DNA of 64,000 nt from Halichoerus grypus (GCF_964656455.1 NC_135717.1:151207793-151271792); one strand, 5' to 3'. Shown: positions 32,735 to 43,571, counted from the stretch's first letter. Notes: generated by a model not told the origin, from the sequence alone. Made by a program: numbers and translations.

Positions 32735-33320
32735 TATCAGTCAGGACCCAATTGGTTGTAAGTGAAACAAACCCAACCCAAACTGGCTTAAACAAACAAG
32801 GAAAATGATTGTCCCACACAGTTGAAAACTCCAGCGGCAAGTTTGGTTCCAGCCCCTGTGAATCTGGGGGCCCAGCTGAAGCCTCAGGCCTTGATGATGC
32901 CCAAGTCCAACCCCCTTCTGCCTTCTCCCCTCTTGGGGCTCTGCTGTGCTGTTTGCTTTCATTCTTCTGCAGGCTCGCTCCACAACAATTACAGGCTTAC
33001 GTTCTTCCAGCTGAGAAATCTTGGTTGGAGAAATCTCTATCAAGAGCTCCCTCTTTGTATCTCATTGATGGGATCTTTATGCCCATTATGGGACCACTCC
33101 CTATGGCCTCAGAGAGAGAGAGAACACTCCAAATTGAGCAGGTCTGAGTCACATGTTCATCCTGGAGCTGCAGGGTGATCCTGCCTCGCAGAAGCCATGG
33201 CAACCGAGAGTGGGAGAAGGGGCTTCCCCACACAGAGATGAAGGTGACTGCTACCCAAGAAAGGGGGCATGGATGCTGAGTAGATATCTCTGCAGCCCCC
33301 TAATGAATTTCTCTTTCCTT
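32735..33320 (-). mobile_element. Ancient interspersed repeat, family A, antisense
   Basis: 'tcagtcaggacccaattgg', 'aaacccaacccaaactgg', 'cttaaacaaacaaggaaaatg', 'aattacaggcttacg' and, at the end, 'agaaagggggcatggatgctg' belong to a repeat I recognise from mammalian genomes but cannot name securely (LTR-like). Copies of the same family appear near 40100 and 50425. Several 60-118-codon frames inside are chance. Confidence 0.55.
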
Positions 33321-33358
33321 AAAGACACTTGCCAATAAACAGAAGATAGGCAAACTTT

Positions 33359-33521
33359 GGGGTGCCTGGGTGGCTCAGTCCATTAAGTGTCTGCCTTCCA
33401 GCCTTTGGCTCAGGTCATGATCTCAGGGTCCTGGGATCCAGCCCTGTATCAGACTCCCTGCTCAGCGGGGAATCTGCTTCTCCCTCTCCTCCGCCCCTCA
33501 CCCCTCTGTGCTTTAACAAAA
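33359..33521 (+). mobile_element. CanSINE lacking (TC)n and A-tail, sense
   Basis: ggggtgcctgggtggctcag head with an extra 'ccagcct' insertion before ttggctcagg, then ends at 'ctctgtgctttaacaaa' with no pyrimidine tract or AATAAA tail. Still flanked by an imperfect duplication (gaagataggcaaactt 33342-33357; aaagatatgcaaactt 33524-33539). Confidence 0.93.
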
Positions 33522-33539
33522 TGAAAGATATGCAAACTT

Positions 33540-34004
33540 CACCTTCTAATTGAGACAGCAAGGTCTGCAAAGGTAGAACAAGTTCTCCCAGATGCCTCCT
33601 AAGATGAAAGAAACAGGAATGTCAGACTCATAATCTCTCAAGACATTGAATAGACAGAGGTACCCTAAAGGCCATTCCAGGAGAGGAGATGCTGTTGATG
33701 TGAAGCTAAAGTTTACCTAGGGACTGGCTTTTCTTGGTCACCATGTGTGATCCCGGCATTTTTTTAATCGGCTCTGATTCTTTTAAATCTTAAAATGTTT
33801 TATCTGTGTACTTCATGTTAAAGAAGTTTGTCAATATTGTACCTCTTTATTTGGCCCTAATTAAATCTCACTCAGAAATAGTGTCCCTTCATCCCAGCAT
33901 CGCTTCATCCTAGTATTTCATCATTTACTAAACAAAGAGGTGTGCTAAAAATGTCCTTGGGTTCCTAACACACTTGCCAAAACTAATTACAGCTTTTTTT
34001 TTTA
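33540..34004. other. Repeat-free block, possible conserved element
   Basis: 33715-34000 contains no transposon motif and many AT-rich words ('ggccctaattaaatctc', 'catttactaaacaaag', 'aaaactaattacag'). Candidate only. Confidence 0.35.
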
Positions 34005-34150
34005 ATTTAAACAAACTTGGATGACATATTTCTTCTTATAAATGAAATTTGTATATAGTTATAGAAAAAGTTGGAAGATACAAATAAGCACACAGAGAGA
34101 CTATAATATCATCCCCCAGAGAAGCTATTGTCAGCATCTTCAAGTTCAGT
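34005..34150 (-). mobile_element. L1M 3' UTR fragment, antisense
   Basis: 'aaaagttggaagatacaaataag' and 'atcatcccccagagaagc' fit the antisense L1 3' UTR ('...cacccagagataacc'). Immediately left of the solo LTR. Confidence 0.5.
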
Positions 34151-34156
34151 TACCTA

Positions 34157-34678
34157 TGATGGGGATCCGAACACGCTACCCCAAAATATGGCATCCTGGC
34201 AAATTGAATATTTCAAGCTGAAGAAGTTTGAGAAAACAGCAGAGGCAGGAAAGTCACTCTGACCTTTTCCCCTGCACCCTTTTTTTATCCCTGAAACAGG
34301 CCATAAAATCCTCATGTGAGAGGTGCCCTCCCTACACCCAGAGGAAAGGAGCACCTTATCTCAGGAGACAAAGGAGACACCAAGAAAAATCCAAACAAAC
34401 AGGCCTTGCAACGTTTTCCCCAGTTTACTACACCTACCTCATACTTCTTAACTTATCCTACTACTCCGCAAATGTGCACTCTTCACCAAACTTAGCATAA
34501 AATACTCGGGTCTAATTGTTTCTTTGGCTGTTCATTTCCTTTAGAAGTCGCTCATGCTACGTAAAACTTACATTAAATAAATGTATATGCTTTTCCCCTG
34601 GTAATCTGTCTATGTCAATTTAATTTTCAGACCCAGCCAAGGATCTTAAGAGAGTCAAGAAAAACTTTGTCCTTCCCA
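34157..34678 (+). mobile_element. Solo LTR of an endogenous retrovirus
   Basis: Begins tgatggggatcc and ends ttccca (TG...CA), about 520 bp. It carries a TATA-like cataaaat at 34496-34503 and an AATAAA at 34576-34581, the normal U3-R spacing, then a pyrimidine-rich U5. No gag, pol or env remnant flanks it, so the internal region was lost by LTR-LTR recombination. No clear target duplication is visible. Confidence 0.65.
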
Positions 34679-34680
34679 AA

Positions 34681-34989
34681 CAAAACAAAACAAACAAAAC
34701 AACAAAAAATGTTAAACAAAAATGAGATTTTAGTCTTTTATAACCTGCTCCTTCCACTATTCCCTACACCAGAACTGTTAAATATTATTTCTACTGTTTA
34801 TTGTATTAAGTATCCTTCACCTTTGAATGGGAGACAAGTTTATGTTGAAATCCCCTGATATTATATGAAAAGGTTGAGCCTGCAAGTATTTTTCTGGGGA
34901 GATGGCTGCTAGCTTCCATCAAGCTCTTCAGGATATCTACCATCTAAAATAAGAAACCCACTGTTTTATACCCTCGTTTTAAATGGTGG
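34681..34989. other. AT-rich, no firm feature
   Basis: Begins with an aaaac-type A-rich tract (34678-34712). The rest may be diverged L1 sequence between the two antisense L1 fragments. Confidence 0.35.
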
Positions 34990-35140
34990 GAATAGATATA
35001 TGTGGCAGAGAAAGAGACATACAAGCAGACATCATGATTCATTTAACCAAATCTTTCTTATTGGACAGGTAGGTCCATTCTAGGTTTTGGCTGTTACAAA
35101 TGATACCCAGTCAATATAACTGTTGCTTTTAAGTTTAACC
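34990..35140 (-). mobile_element. L1M ORF2 end, antisense
   Basis: 'catttaaccaaatctttcttattgg' and 'tccattctaggttttggctgttac' are antisense to the L1 phrase about 'gactggttaaa' and 'aacaacctaaatgtcc'. Same orientation as 34005-34150, so the two probably belong to one L1 split by the LTR. Confidence 0.6.
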
Positions 35141-36384
35141 ACATAACTATTTCCCCATGATGCTGCAGGATATGAAGTTGCTGAGAATTTTTAAAGTGTG
35201 GAGTAACCCAGACTGACAAATTGCCAAGCCCTTGGAAGGTGGCTTTTCGCCCAGTGGAACCCTTATTGTTCAGGCACTACGGCTTAACGCCCTGGAACTG
35301 TTCAGTGAGAGAGCCCACCTTCTGGAGGCACCAGCTAGCTGTGGGGAGAAGGAGCATCACTTCCTGCCTTTGTCTGGGGTTCTGACTGACAGAGACCTGC
35401 CCCTCACTCTGGGGCGCGGTTGCAGCAAGCGCCTCTTGCTTACATTTTTGCGAGGACACGTGGGCAAGCCCGGGCTGATCCCCACAGCACACTGCACCTT
35501 GGTCACCGAATGAGCGCCTGGTGGTTCCCTTTGGGGAATTAGGATGATCTGAGTGTTGGGGGCCTGCCAATGGGAAATTCACACAGCTGAAAGAAACAGG
35601 TCTCCTTCTAGCAGTTTCAATAGGGTGGAGGAGGGAGGGGAAAGGCAAGTAAATAAGCAAGAAGGTGGCCGTCAATAAGGGGTTCCAGTGAGTTTGGCTC
35701 ATATGTCTGAAGAGATTCAAACCCGTGTTTTAACATCCAGGCACTGGAAGTTAGTAGGGAAGCAAGGCTGTTCTCTGAATTCAGATATATTTTCATCCCG
35801 GGGTCTTATTAAGGTGTTTACTAAAATAGCTTTAATCATCTGAAAGTAAATATTGATTGGGTCTGTGTGTGTTTATAAAAACGTATCTGGTCTTGGAGAT
35901 GTCAGGCAATCTAGATCATCACAGAGGACAACAAAATCAGAGGGTGCCAACCTCCACATTTTCAAGGACTTGACAATACTCTCGCCATTGTTAGGGTCGT
36001 GCGCAAAGCAGGTACAGGGCTGTGTTCAACCTCAAAGTCCCCCCAAAGCGGCAGAACACAACTACCAAAAGTGCTATTGGTAGTTTATCATCTGGAGTTG
36101 AGCTCATAAGAATTTGCCTTTTTAAAAATTGTGGGTAAGTTTAATTTGGACTTTTGAATGACCTCCTCATGATTTCAGTTTTTCCCATGGGGAAACTCCA
36201 GCACCATCCATGTCAGAAGCCACCTCCAAATGCATGAAATACGAGGGATGACCCTCCCTTCCCTCAGGTCTGATATTTCCCTGGCGAGGACTTTGGCTCA
36301 AACTCCCCTGCCGTCAAGTTGCTCCAGATTGCAATCTCTCTAACAAATAGTGATGTAAAGGTTTTTGCAAAAGCCTCTCCATTA
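35141..36384. other. Repeat-poor stretch
   Basis: Includes the longest frame in the window (147 codons, 35277-35720, -), which mirrors a 93-codon sense frame and has no domain. 35410-35520 has eight CpG in about 110 bp ('ggggcgcggttgc', 'aagcgcctc', 'ttgcgaggacacg'). Confidence 0.4.
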
Positions 36385-36560
36385 GCACACCTACCCTAAC
36401 CTTCCTAATAGCACTTTTCTTAGAAGCCCAGCATGTGTTATCACGCCTTGGCAGATGGAGAAACGAAAACACAAAAAGATTAAACAGCCTATCTAAGATG
36501 ACCTAGCAAGTCATCCACCAAGCGCGTGACTCCTGACAATGTGTGACACACAAATGCTCT
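36385..36560 (-). mobile_element. MIR fragment, antisense
   Basis: 'gcagatggagaaacgaaaac', 'aaaagattaaacagcctatc' and 'gacctagcaagtcatcc' give the antisense MIR centre. Confidence 0.6.
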
Positions 36561-37794
36561 GATAACTCGACCTCACCCTTGTTTCTGTGCAGAAAAATAC
36601 AGGGAGTCGTTTACTGGCCCCAAAGACCTCACAATGCCATGAAGATGGCAAATTCAATCCGACCCTAATTATCTAGATCCAAATCAGGCCTGACAGAGTC
36701 TTCATTAGATCTAAAAATTCTGCCTGTTGGAACTCTGGGTCCACTGACTTGCTCATGTCACCATAAATTGGCTGTTCCAGAGTCAGGAAGGGTTCTCAAC
36801 AAAGTGTTTACAGATGATGGTCATCATGTATGAAATAAAAAAGAGGTTTTATTAGAAAAAATGAATAATTATAACAAAACAGTGCAGCAGTGGCAAGATC
36901 TCATCAAAGAAACAGTCTCTAGAATGGCCTAGACATGGGCAAAAGATAACCCAGTTATTTAAACAAACTGACCACCCCCCAAAAAAAATCGTGAAGATAT
37001 TATCCCAATCCCATCATGGAAACTAATGCAAACTTCTCTTTTGAAGCCCAAATTTCATGTTTGCTAAGTTGCATTTCATATTATTTTATGTCCCAGGTCA
37101 GAAAACGGCACCCTCCATACTGAAAGAATACCTCCAACTTCAGACAAGCCATTTTCTTTTCTTTTTTTTTTCCACAATGGAATCAAACTCTGTCACTTTT
37201 TTCAAATGTGGTGCCAGTGAGACCAGCCCTTCAGATAAGCAGAGTCAATGGCCATTGAGTTAATGTGACTTCAGGGGAGCCAAAAAGCCTGCCTGCCAAG
37301 CGGCCGAGGGCTCCCACCCTTAAAGTCACTCGGGTGAATGGGGCATTGCATTTCCAAAAATGCTCCTGTCACAGATACTAACGTAGGCTAGAGCTGTGCC
37401 CGGGCCGTCAGAGCCACTCGATGCTTACTGAACGAATAAAAGGATGATTGTTACCCAAGACGTATAATAAGCTGTGATTACATTGGTAAGAGTCTATGCC
37501 AAAAATATAAAAGTATCTGGAACATATTAATTCATTTGCTCTTTCTGTACATGGTTGCAAAGTCCGTTTTCAGATCTGCCATCTGCTAACCAGCCCCGGC
37601 TAGTGCTTAAAGAAATAGGACATTGGAGAGGAAAGCAGGCAGCCAAGGCAGTGGACTGTGGGGTCAGGGGCTGGAAGGATGCTGAGCTTTGGTAGAGGGA
37701 GAGGAAACCCAGTAGGTAAGCTCAGTGTCCCTCCAGTCGGTATAGATCCGTGTGCGTAAGAGATAGAGCCATGCATTTGCATTTATATTCCTGA
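36561..37794. other. Repeat-poor stretch with possible conserved blocks
   Basis: 36590-36800 ('ccctaattatctagatcc', 'cttcattagatctaaaaattc', 'accataaattggctgttcc') and 37260-37480 ('attgcatttcc', 'agctgtgattacattgg') are repeat-free and look like regulatory sequence. An A/T homopolymer lies at 37164-37171. Confidence 0.35.
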
Positions 37795-37965
37795 TTAAAT
37801 TGGCGAAGTCCTGGCCCTCTCCTGCCTCAGTTGCTCAACAGAAGAAATGGAGAATAGTGGTATTTGTCTCATGTCACTGAGGAAAGGAGTTAGATGAATT
37901 CATCCCCAAATAGAGTCTGGAATGGTGTCAAGCAGATAAAAAGTATGATTATTGTTATTTCGTGT
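37795..37965 (+). mobile_element. MIR fragment, sense
   Basis: 'gcgaagtcctggccctctcc', 'tgcctcagttgctcaac', 'agaagaaatggagaatag' and 'tggtgtcaagcagataaa' read as sense MIR. Confidence 0.6.
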
Positions 37966-37981
37966 ATGTGTGTGTGTGTGT
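37966..37981 (+). repeat. Short (TG)n
   Basis: About seven tg units after 'tttcgtgta'. Confidence 0.8.
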
Positions 37982-38689
37982 TCCCCACATTTTTCTAGTA
38001 CAACATTGATAACCAATTTTCAATTAAAAACAAAATCTACTGACACGTGGATATTTGCCGTACTTGATTCTTTCACAGGGTAGAATACAACCATGACTGG
38101 TGGGAAAGGTGACGGGCACGCTGGACATCAGGCTCTGCGTTCCCTCTGAACGGGTCTGAGTGATAAATCCGTGCCCCAACCACGATGAAGGCACCTCAAA
38201 AGCTTATGAAAAGCCTTATGCTCGGGCTTGTAGCATAGGGCGAGACACAGCCCCGGAATTAGCAGTGCTCACTTCCTGGGCTGCCCTGGGCACCCGTCTA
38301 GAATCACGAACTGCGACCCACTTCAACACCCTCAGTGGCCCTTGAAGGCAAGAGATTAACATGCCCGTTTTATTTCCAAATCAGTGGAATGGATGGGCTC
38401 TTTCCAACTCTGGGGAAATGCAGAAGCAGGAAGGGGGTGATAAGCAAAGGAAACAAGTTTGGGTTTTTTTCCCCTCCGAACTGTAGAGTCAGTGTCCTGC
38501 GTAAAATGTTATTATTTCCTTTATTATTCTTATGCAAGCTTCCCTCATCTAGTGCATCCAGCTTTGAAAACGCAAAATGATTATTCACAGCATAACTTCT
38601 GTAAAGGAAATAGACACCTATATGTCTACAAGATACTAAGGGTGGGCCATCTATTCTAACCCTACAACTTCTACAAATACACCACAGAT
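37982..38689. other. Repeat-poor stretch, CpG-enriched centre
   Basis: 38095-38335 has about a dozen CpG in 240 bp, more than elsewhere in the window but without island length. No exon-like frame beyond 81 codons. Confidence 0.4.
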
Positions 38690-39100
38690 AAGTCGTGTCA
38701 CTGTCTCAGCAGTTGTGGGCCCGGCTTAGTACCCGGGTGTCTGTACAGTAGAGACAGAGAATTGCCTGGTGCGTTCCAGCTCCTCAGTACTGTCCCCAAG
38801 TTAAGGAAATGGCAGTGCCCTGTAAGAGTGACAGCAGAGAGATGTCTGCTCATTGATATGCAAATGACAATAGCAGGCATTCTGCTGTGTTTAAGGAATC
38901 CCATGACTGGTTTGACCACAAGCAGGTTATTAAAGTGAAACAAGGCTATTTTGTCCATTATGAAAAAGCACTGCCCTGTCCCAGTGAGTGGCACATTCAG
39001 GGCTATTTACATCTCAACGGACAACCAACAATAAATCAATATAAATACTCCTTCAAATCCATTTTCTTTCTCAAAGAACAATAGCTGTTCAAAATCATGG
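38690..39100. other. Repeat-free block with octamer site, possible enhancer
   Basis: About 410 bp with no transposon motif. ATGCAAAT (POU octamer) at 38858-38865 lies in tgatatgcaaatgac. Further words include 'taaggaaatggcagtgcc' and 'ataaatcaatataaatac'. A candidate conserved non-coding element by texture only. Confidence 0.35.
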
Positions 39101-39249
39101 GGTTAAATAAGAATCTGAATCAAGCAGCAATCATAAAAAATCCAGCATCTGGCCAATCCTATGTCTGTTAAATCATTCATAAGTAAAGCCCCTCAAAGTG
39201 CTGGAGTAAAGAGAAATCTCCATGTGCAGCCCTAGAAATTAAGGTCCAC

Positions 39250-39515
39250 CTCTAAATAATAACAATAATAGCGAGTAGCTCCACGTGTCATGTACTATGT
39301 TTATATGTATTTACTATGTGCTGGAAAATACTGTATGCCAGTCCGTATTATTGAAATAGGTGCATTGCATGCGTTACATCATTTAATCCTCGCAGTGACC
39401 CTGGGAGGTGCGTACCATTATAATCCTCATTTTACAGATAAACTGAGGCTGAAAGAGGTTCTGTAACTTGTCCAAGATCAGGTATGTGGAAGATCCAGGT
39501 TTCTAATCTTACCTA
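39250..39515 (-). mobile_element. MIR SINE, antisense
   Basis: Near-complete: 'aataataacaataatagcg', 'acatcatttaatcctcgcagtgaccc', 'attttacagataaactgagg', 'gtaacttgtccaagatc', 'ggaagatccaggtttc'. Confidence 0.85.
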
Positions 39516-39714
39516 CATTGGAGTGGGGCTCTTAACAACCATCCTCCCCAAAGATGCAGCAATGGAACTGGATGACAGCTAGTAAAATATCCTGGGGACT
39601 TAGAATATTTTGCCCAAGTTTGACCACAGATTAAAAGCTGTAGTTCAGTCTGTTAGAATATTAATAACTTTGATTTAAAAATCGTTGGGAATGAACCACT
39701 TATCTATAATAAAT

Positions 39715-40085
39715 TCTACCATTCATTCAGTTTTACATCCAACAAATAATTATTGAGTCGTTAGTAAGTGTGAGGTATATGTTAGAACCTGAGGCTAGAG
39801 CAGTGAACCAGACAGATAGAGCCCTGACTTCATTTAATTTATAGTCCTCTGGGGGAGAGAGATACTTAAAAATCATCTTTCATTACAATTGTGACAAGTA
39901 TGCAGAAGGAAAAGGCCTCAATGCAAGGAAAACAGATAAAAGGAAGACCCAGCCTAGTCCTGGAAAATCAGAAAAAGCCTCTCTGAAGAGGGAACAGTTA
40001 AGAGGCTTGGAGACTAGATAAGAGTAAGCCAGTTATAGGAAGATCAGTGCAGGGAAGGAGCAGGGGTATCAGATGCTTTAAGCTG
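39715..40085 (-). mobile_element. L2 LINE 3' end, antisense (left part)
   Basis: 'cattcattcagttttac', 'aacaaataattattgagtcg', 'gagcagtgaaccagac', 'tcctctgggggagag', 'agcctctctgaagaggg'. Continues at 40545 after an inserted older-type repeat. Confidence 0.78.
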
Positions 40086-40094
40086 TCTGCAAGT

Positions 40095-40540
40095 CAAATA
40101 AAACCCACTGCAAATTTGCTTAAAACACTAAAAGTTATTTATTGGTATAGCTTCAGGCACAGTTTGATCAAGATCTGGTTTTCATTTCTCTAAGAGTCTC
40201 ACTGTCCTACCAAATTTTATATGTTCATTTTAGTCACTTAGTTTCTGTCATGACAATGTCTACCAATGACAGTTTATTTGCTCATAGTTGCAGAAAGAAA
40301 GAGTTCCCTTCTTTATGCTGATTAGGCAACCCGAAATCAATCTTTCTAACTAGTGGATGCCTCTGTCTGACTTAAGTCTTGGTTATCTGCACCGATCATT
40401 TTGGTAAGGAGAATGGGATTTGTGTAACCTTGGACCTTAGGGGTGGGTCCATTCCATCCAAATCATATGACCACTAAACATAGGTGGGATAAACATGGAG
40501 GAGGCAACAACAATTTCAATTCTAGACAGAGAGCTATTCT
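40095..40540 (-). mobile_element. Ancient interspersed repeat, family A, antisense
   Basis: 'gttatttattggtatag', 'cttcaggcacagtttgatc' and 'aggggtgggtccattccatcc' resemble the repeat at 32735 in the same orientation. It separates two L2 pieces. Confidence 0.45.
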
Positions 40541-40544
40541 AATC

Positions 40545-40735
40545 AAAGATAGAAACAGGCGTGGAGAACCTTAGTTGGTTAGATTAGATGTTGGAGGATC
40601 TAAGTCCCATGGGAAAAATGAAGAGGAGATTGGCATGAGGGAGACAATGTTGTAGAGGTCAGGTGGGGCCTTGAGGGCCATGTTGAAAATTTGAGGTCTG
40701 TTCCAAAGGTTAATGGAGAGTTTCTGTTTTTTGTG
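40545..40735 (-). mobile_element. L2 LINE, antisense (right part)
   Basis: 'agaggtcaggtggggcc', 'ttgagggccatgttgaaaat' and 'aatggagagtttctg' are the antisense L2 text following 39715-40085. Confidence 0.55.
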
Positions 40736-40744
40736 ATGATCAAA

Positions 40745-41005
40745 CTTACGTATTAAAAACATTCTTGTATAGAAGAAAGATTTCATCAAAAATATGTGTG
40801 TATACATCTGATACATCCATGTGTATACATAGACTATGTTTGAAAAATATACAATACACCGGTAAATGTGGTTGCTTATAGGAAGAGGTCCTTGGAAACC
40901 AGAGAGCTGACCAAATACAGAGACTTTTCACTGCATGCACTGTTGAGATTGTCTTTTTTTTTTTTAAACCTATTCTTACCTTGTTCTTAGATTTCAAAAA
41001 TACCA
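40745..41005 (+). mobile_element. L1M 3' UTR fragment, sense
   Basis: 'gtaaatgtggttgcttatagg', 'agagacttttcactgcatgc' and a T-run before 'acctattcttacc' match the sense L1 3' UTR. Frame 40746-41186 (146 codons, -) spans its edge and is not coding. Confidence 0.6.
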
Positions 41006-41920
41006 AGTTAATTGTTTCCAGTGAAAGCTCTGTCCACTGTATGGAGAGAAAAATCAGAGGCAGGGAAGAGGGCAGGGAGAAGAGACAGGCGTGGTTGTTG
41101 CCTGGTTTCTGATGGGACAGGAACAGGTCACCTGCGGCTGAAGTTCCTGCCCTTCTCCACCGCAGAGCTAAGCCTTCTGTCCCCACAGACGCACACAGAC
41201 GTAGGACAGAGTGAAACGGCTGCCGAGTCAGTTACTTCTGAGCATGAGATGCAATAGGAGAGGAGGCTTGAGAAAGAGCCAGAAGCCACGGAATGGTTAT
41301 AAGAAGATGTTGGGGGCCTGGGGAAAGGGAGCAAGTTTGTATTTGTGCAGAGGCACAAACTTATTTGACTTACCTGAGCTACTGATATCCCCAGTTGTAT
41401 AATTATGCAAATGTGACGCCTCTGAAAATGGGACTCTGCATCTGAGTCGAACCCCTGGGATTCCAGGTTGCAGAACGGGAGCCTGGAAACCTCTCTAGGA
41501 GGCAGCCCACATCCAACTAGAAAATGGGAAGCTGCAGCTTACTCCTACCCTGCAGCCTGACTTCACATCCGTGCTGGGTCAAGTTGAACTGAACAGAATG
41601 CAATGTGTCCACCTTGCTGGCACAAGTAAGTAATGAAATGATTATCAAAGGGAGAAATGAATGTCAGCAGCAATTTTAGTGATAACTGCATACAATTAGC
41701 AAAATATTAGTAAAATGTAAAATGGATTTTGAGAGAACACAAACATTCAATCCATGGCAACAGGGAACTCTTTGTATCATGCTTCTCTCTCACTGTGTTT
41801 AATCCCTCCCATGTCACAATTCACATCCTCTGTAAAGTCCCATTCTTACCCTTTACGTTGGTTGTAATCACACCTTTGAACCTCTCATCATTTTGTGATA
41901 CTCCCCTAATCTCATTTATG
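41006..41920. other. Repeat-poor stretch
   Basis: No named transposon. 41570-41720 is AT-rich with homeodomain-like words ('gtaatgaaatgattatc', 'acaattagcaaaatattag'). Confidence 0.4.
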
Positions 41921-41924
41921 GGTA

Positions 41925-42270
41925 CACTACAGCATAGCGGTAACGAGTGAGCCATCTGGAAAATTGAGTTTATACTTTTGGTCTCCCATTTACTGCCTTT
42001 ACAAGCTGTGTGACCTTGGACAGTTTACTTAACATTCCTGTCAATCCACTTCATCTGTAAAATGGGGACAGTCATGTCATGTACTTTACGGTGTGGTTGT
42101 GAGGAATGAATGGGTTGATATGGATGTGATGTAATATATATTATTATATATATAATTATATGTATTACATATATATTATATGTATATATTAGTATATATA
42201 CATACCTATCAGTTTGGGGCACATTATAAGCTCTAGGTGGGAATTGGTTATTGTTACTATTACAACTATG
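41925..42270 (+). mobile_element. MIR SINE, sense, expanded by AT repeat
   Basis: 'ctacagcatagcggtaac', 'acaagctgtgtgaccttgg', 'catctgtaaaatgggg' and 'ggttgtgaggaatgaatg', then an AT microsatellite, then 'ggcacattataagctctagg' and 'gttattgttactatt' completing the 3' end. Confidence 0.85.
42130..42205 (+). repeat. (TA)n-rich tract, cruciform-prone
   Basis: 'taatatatattattatatat', 'ataattatatgtattac', 'atatatattatatgtatat'. Largely self-complementary, and it disrupts the MIR. Confidence 0.88.
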
Positions 42271-42354
42271 CATACTAGTTATTGGTATATTTGTCATATC
42301 TTTTATTTAGATTATATGTATCTCAAATTATCTGATAGATTCTTTTTGTAACAT

Positions 42355-42433
42355 AATTGGTCATCTAATATACCATGTGACAAACTACCCCAAAACTCAC
42401 CAGTTTAAAACAACATGTATTATCTCACAGTTC
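42355..42433 (-). mobile_element. MLT1-like LTR, antisense, left part
   Basis: 'atgtgacaaactaccccaaaac', 'agtttaaaacaacatg' and 'tattatctcacagttc' are the usual antisense LTR start. The rest follows the inserted CanSINE. Confidence 0.6.
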
Positions 42434-42627
42434 TTTTTTTCAAAGATTTTATTTATTCATTTATTTGAGAGAGAGAGAGAGAACAAGCAGGGGGAGCAGT
42501 AGAGGGGGAGGGAGAAGCTGACTCCCCGCCGAGCAGGGAGCCCAACACGGGGCTGGACCCCAGGACCCTGGGATCATGACCTGAGATGAAGGCAGACACT
42601 TCACCGACTGAGCCCCCCAGGTGCCCC
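42434..42627 (-). mobile_element. CanSINE, antisense, inside LTR
   Basis: aaagattttatttattcatttatttgag, (GA)n, 'ccctgggatcatgacc', ctgagccccccaggtgcccc. Head carries ttcaccgactg where consensus has ttaaccgactg. Target duplication is imperfect (ctcacagttc / ctcagtttct). Confidence 0.96.
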
Positions 42628-43090
42628 TGCCTCAGTTTCTGTGAGACAGAAATCTGGGTATGGCTCAGAGTCCCCCAGGAGGCTACAACTGAGGCGCCCA
42701 CCAGGGCAGCAGTCATCTGAAGGCTCAACGAGGGAAGGAGCCACTCTCAAGCTCAGTCGTATGACTGGGGAGCCACAGGTCTCCACTGGATGCTGTCTGG
42801 AGACATCAGTTCTGTGTTGTGTGGGTCTCTCCACTGGGAGCTTGGAACATGGCAGCTGGCTTCCCCCAGAGCAAGGGCTCTGAAAGAGAGAGAGAACAGA
42901 ATCACAGGTTTTAGCAACCTAATCTCAGAAGTGACAACCCATCACTTCTGCTATTTTCTGCCCTGTGAGAAGTGAGTCAGTATGTCCAGTCTACACTCAA
43001 GAGGAAGGGGTTACACGAGGACGTGAATATGAGGAGGTGGCGGTCATGGGACCCCATCTCAGAGGCTGCCTCCCACACATAGTAAGAAAG
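42628..43090 (-). mobile_element. MLT1-like LTR, antisense, right part
   Basis: 'cagtttctgtgagacag', 'ccactgggagcttgg', 'aacatggcagctggc', 'agcaacctaatctcag', 'agtgacaacccatcactt', 'cacgaggacgtgaatatgagg', 'catctcagaggctgcc'. Exact LTR subfamily not certain. Confidence 0.6.
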
Positions 43091-43227
43091 AGGAAAATGA
43101 GCATTTGGGGAATGTGCCAAACTTACCAGATGACCCTTGTCGTTCTGAAAGACCATCATCTAACGGACTGAGCCCAAGAGCTGCACAGGTCAATTACATC
43201 TAAGAGAATATTATTTAATAAACCCTG

Positions 43228-43430
43228 GCCGATCCCCACTTTTATGTCAGACACTGTGTGAAAAGGAAGGATACTAAGATTTTAAAAAATAAACTTTAAA
43301 GCTGGATAGGATCTGGCCCAACTTTCTCACTGAACAAATAAGGAATTTTAGGCCCAAAGCAAACAGACTAGTTGTCCCGAGTCACACAGTAACACAACCA
43401 CTGCCAGGACCCAAATCTCCTGAGCGGGCG
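43228..43430 (-). mobile_element. MIR SINE, antisense
   Basis: 'tatgtcagacactgtgtg', 'aaataaggaattttaggcc', 'gtcccgagtcacacagtaac' and 'ccaggacccaaatctcc' follow antisense MIR order. Confidence 0.6.
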
Positions 43431-43571
43431 CTTTCTCCTCTGATGGAAATACGGGAGTTCCCTGCTGCTTCGTCCTGTGCGGCCATCCCCCGCCTTCTGT
43501 GACTTGAAGAAAGACTATAAAAAAGAACTGAATCAATGGGACATTCGTTATCCTTAAATGCATGTAGTTTT

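Noticed and set aside
34157..34678. Possible intact endogenous provirus
   Set aside because: Only a solitary LTR; no second LTR or internal coding region in the flanks.
35277..35720. 147-codon antisense open frame, the longest in the window
   Set aside because: No domain, mirrored by a sense frame, no splice or promoter context, and composition typical of chance translation.
40746..41186. 146-codon antisense frame
   Set aside because: Spans the edge of an L1 3' UTR fragment; no recognisable protein similarity.
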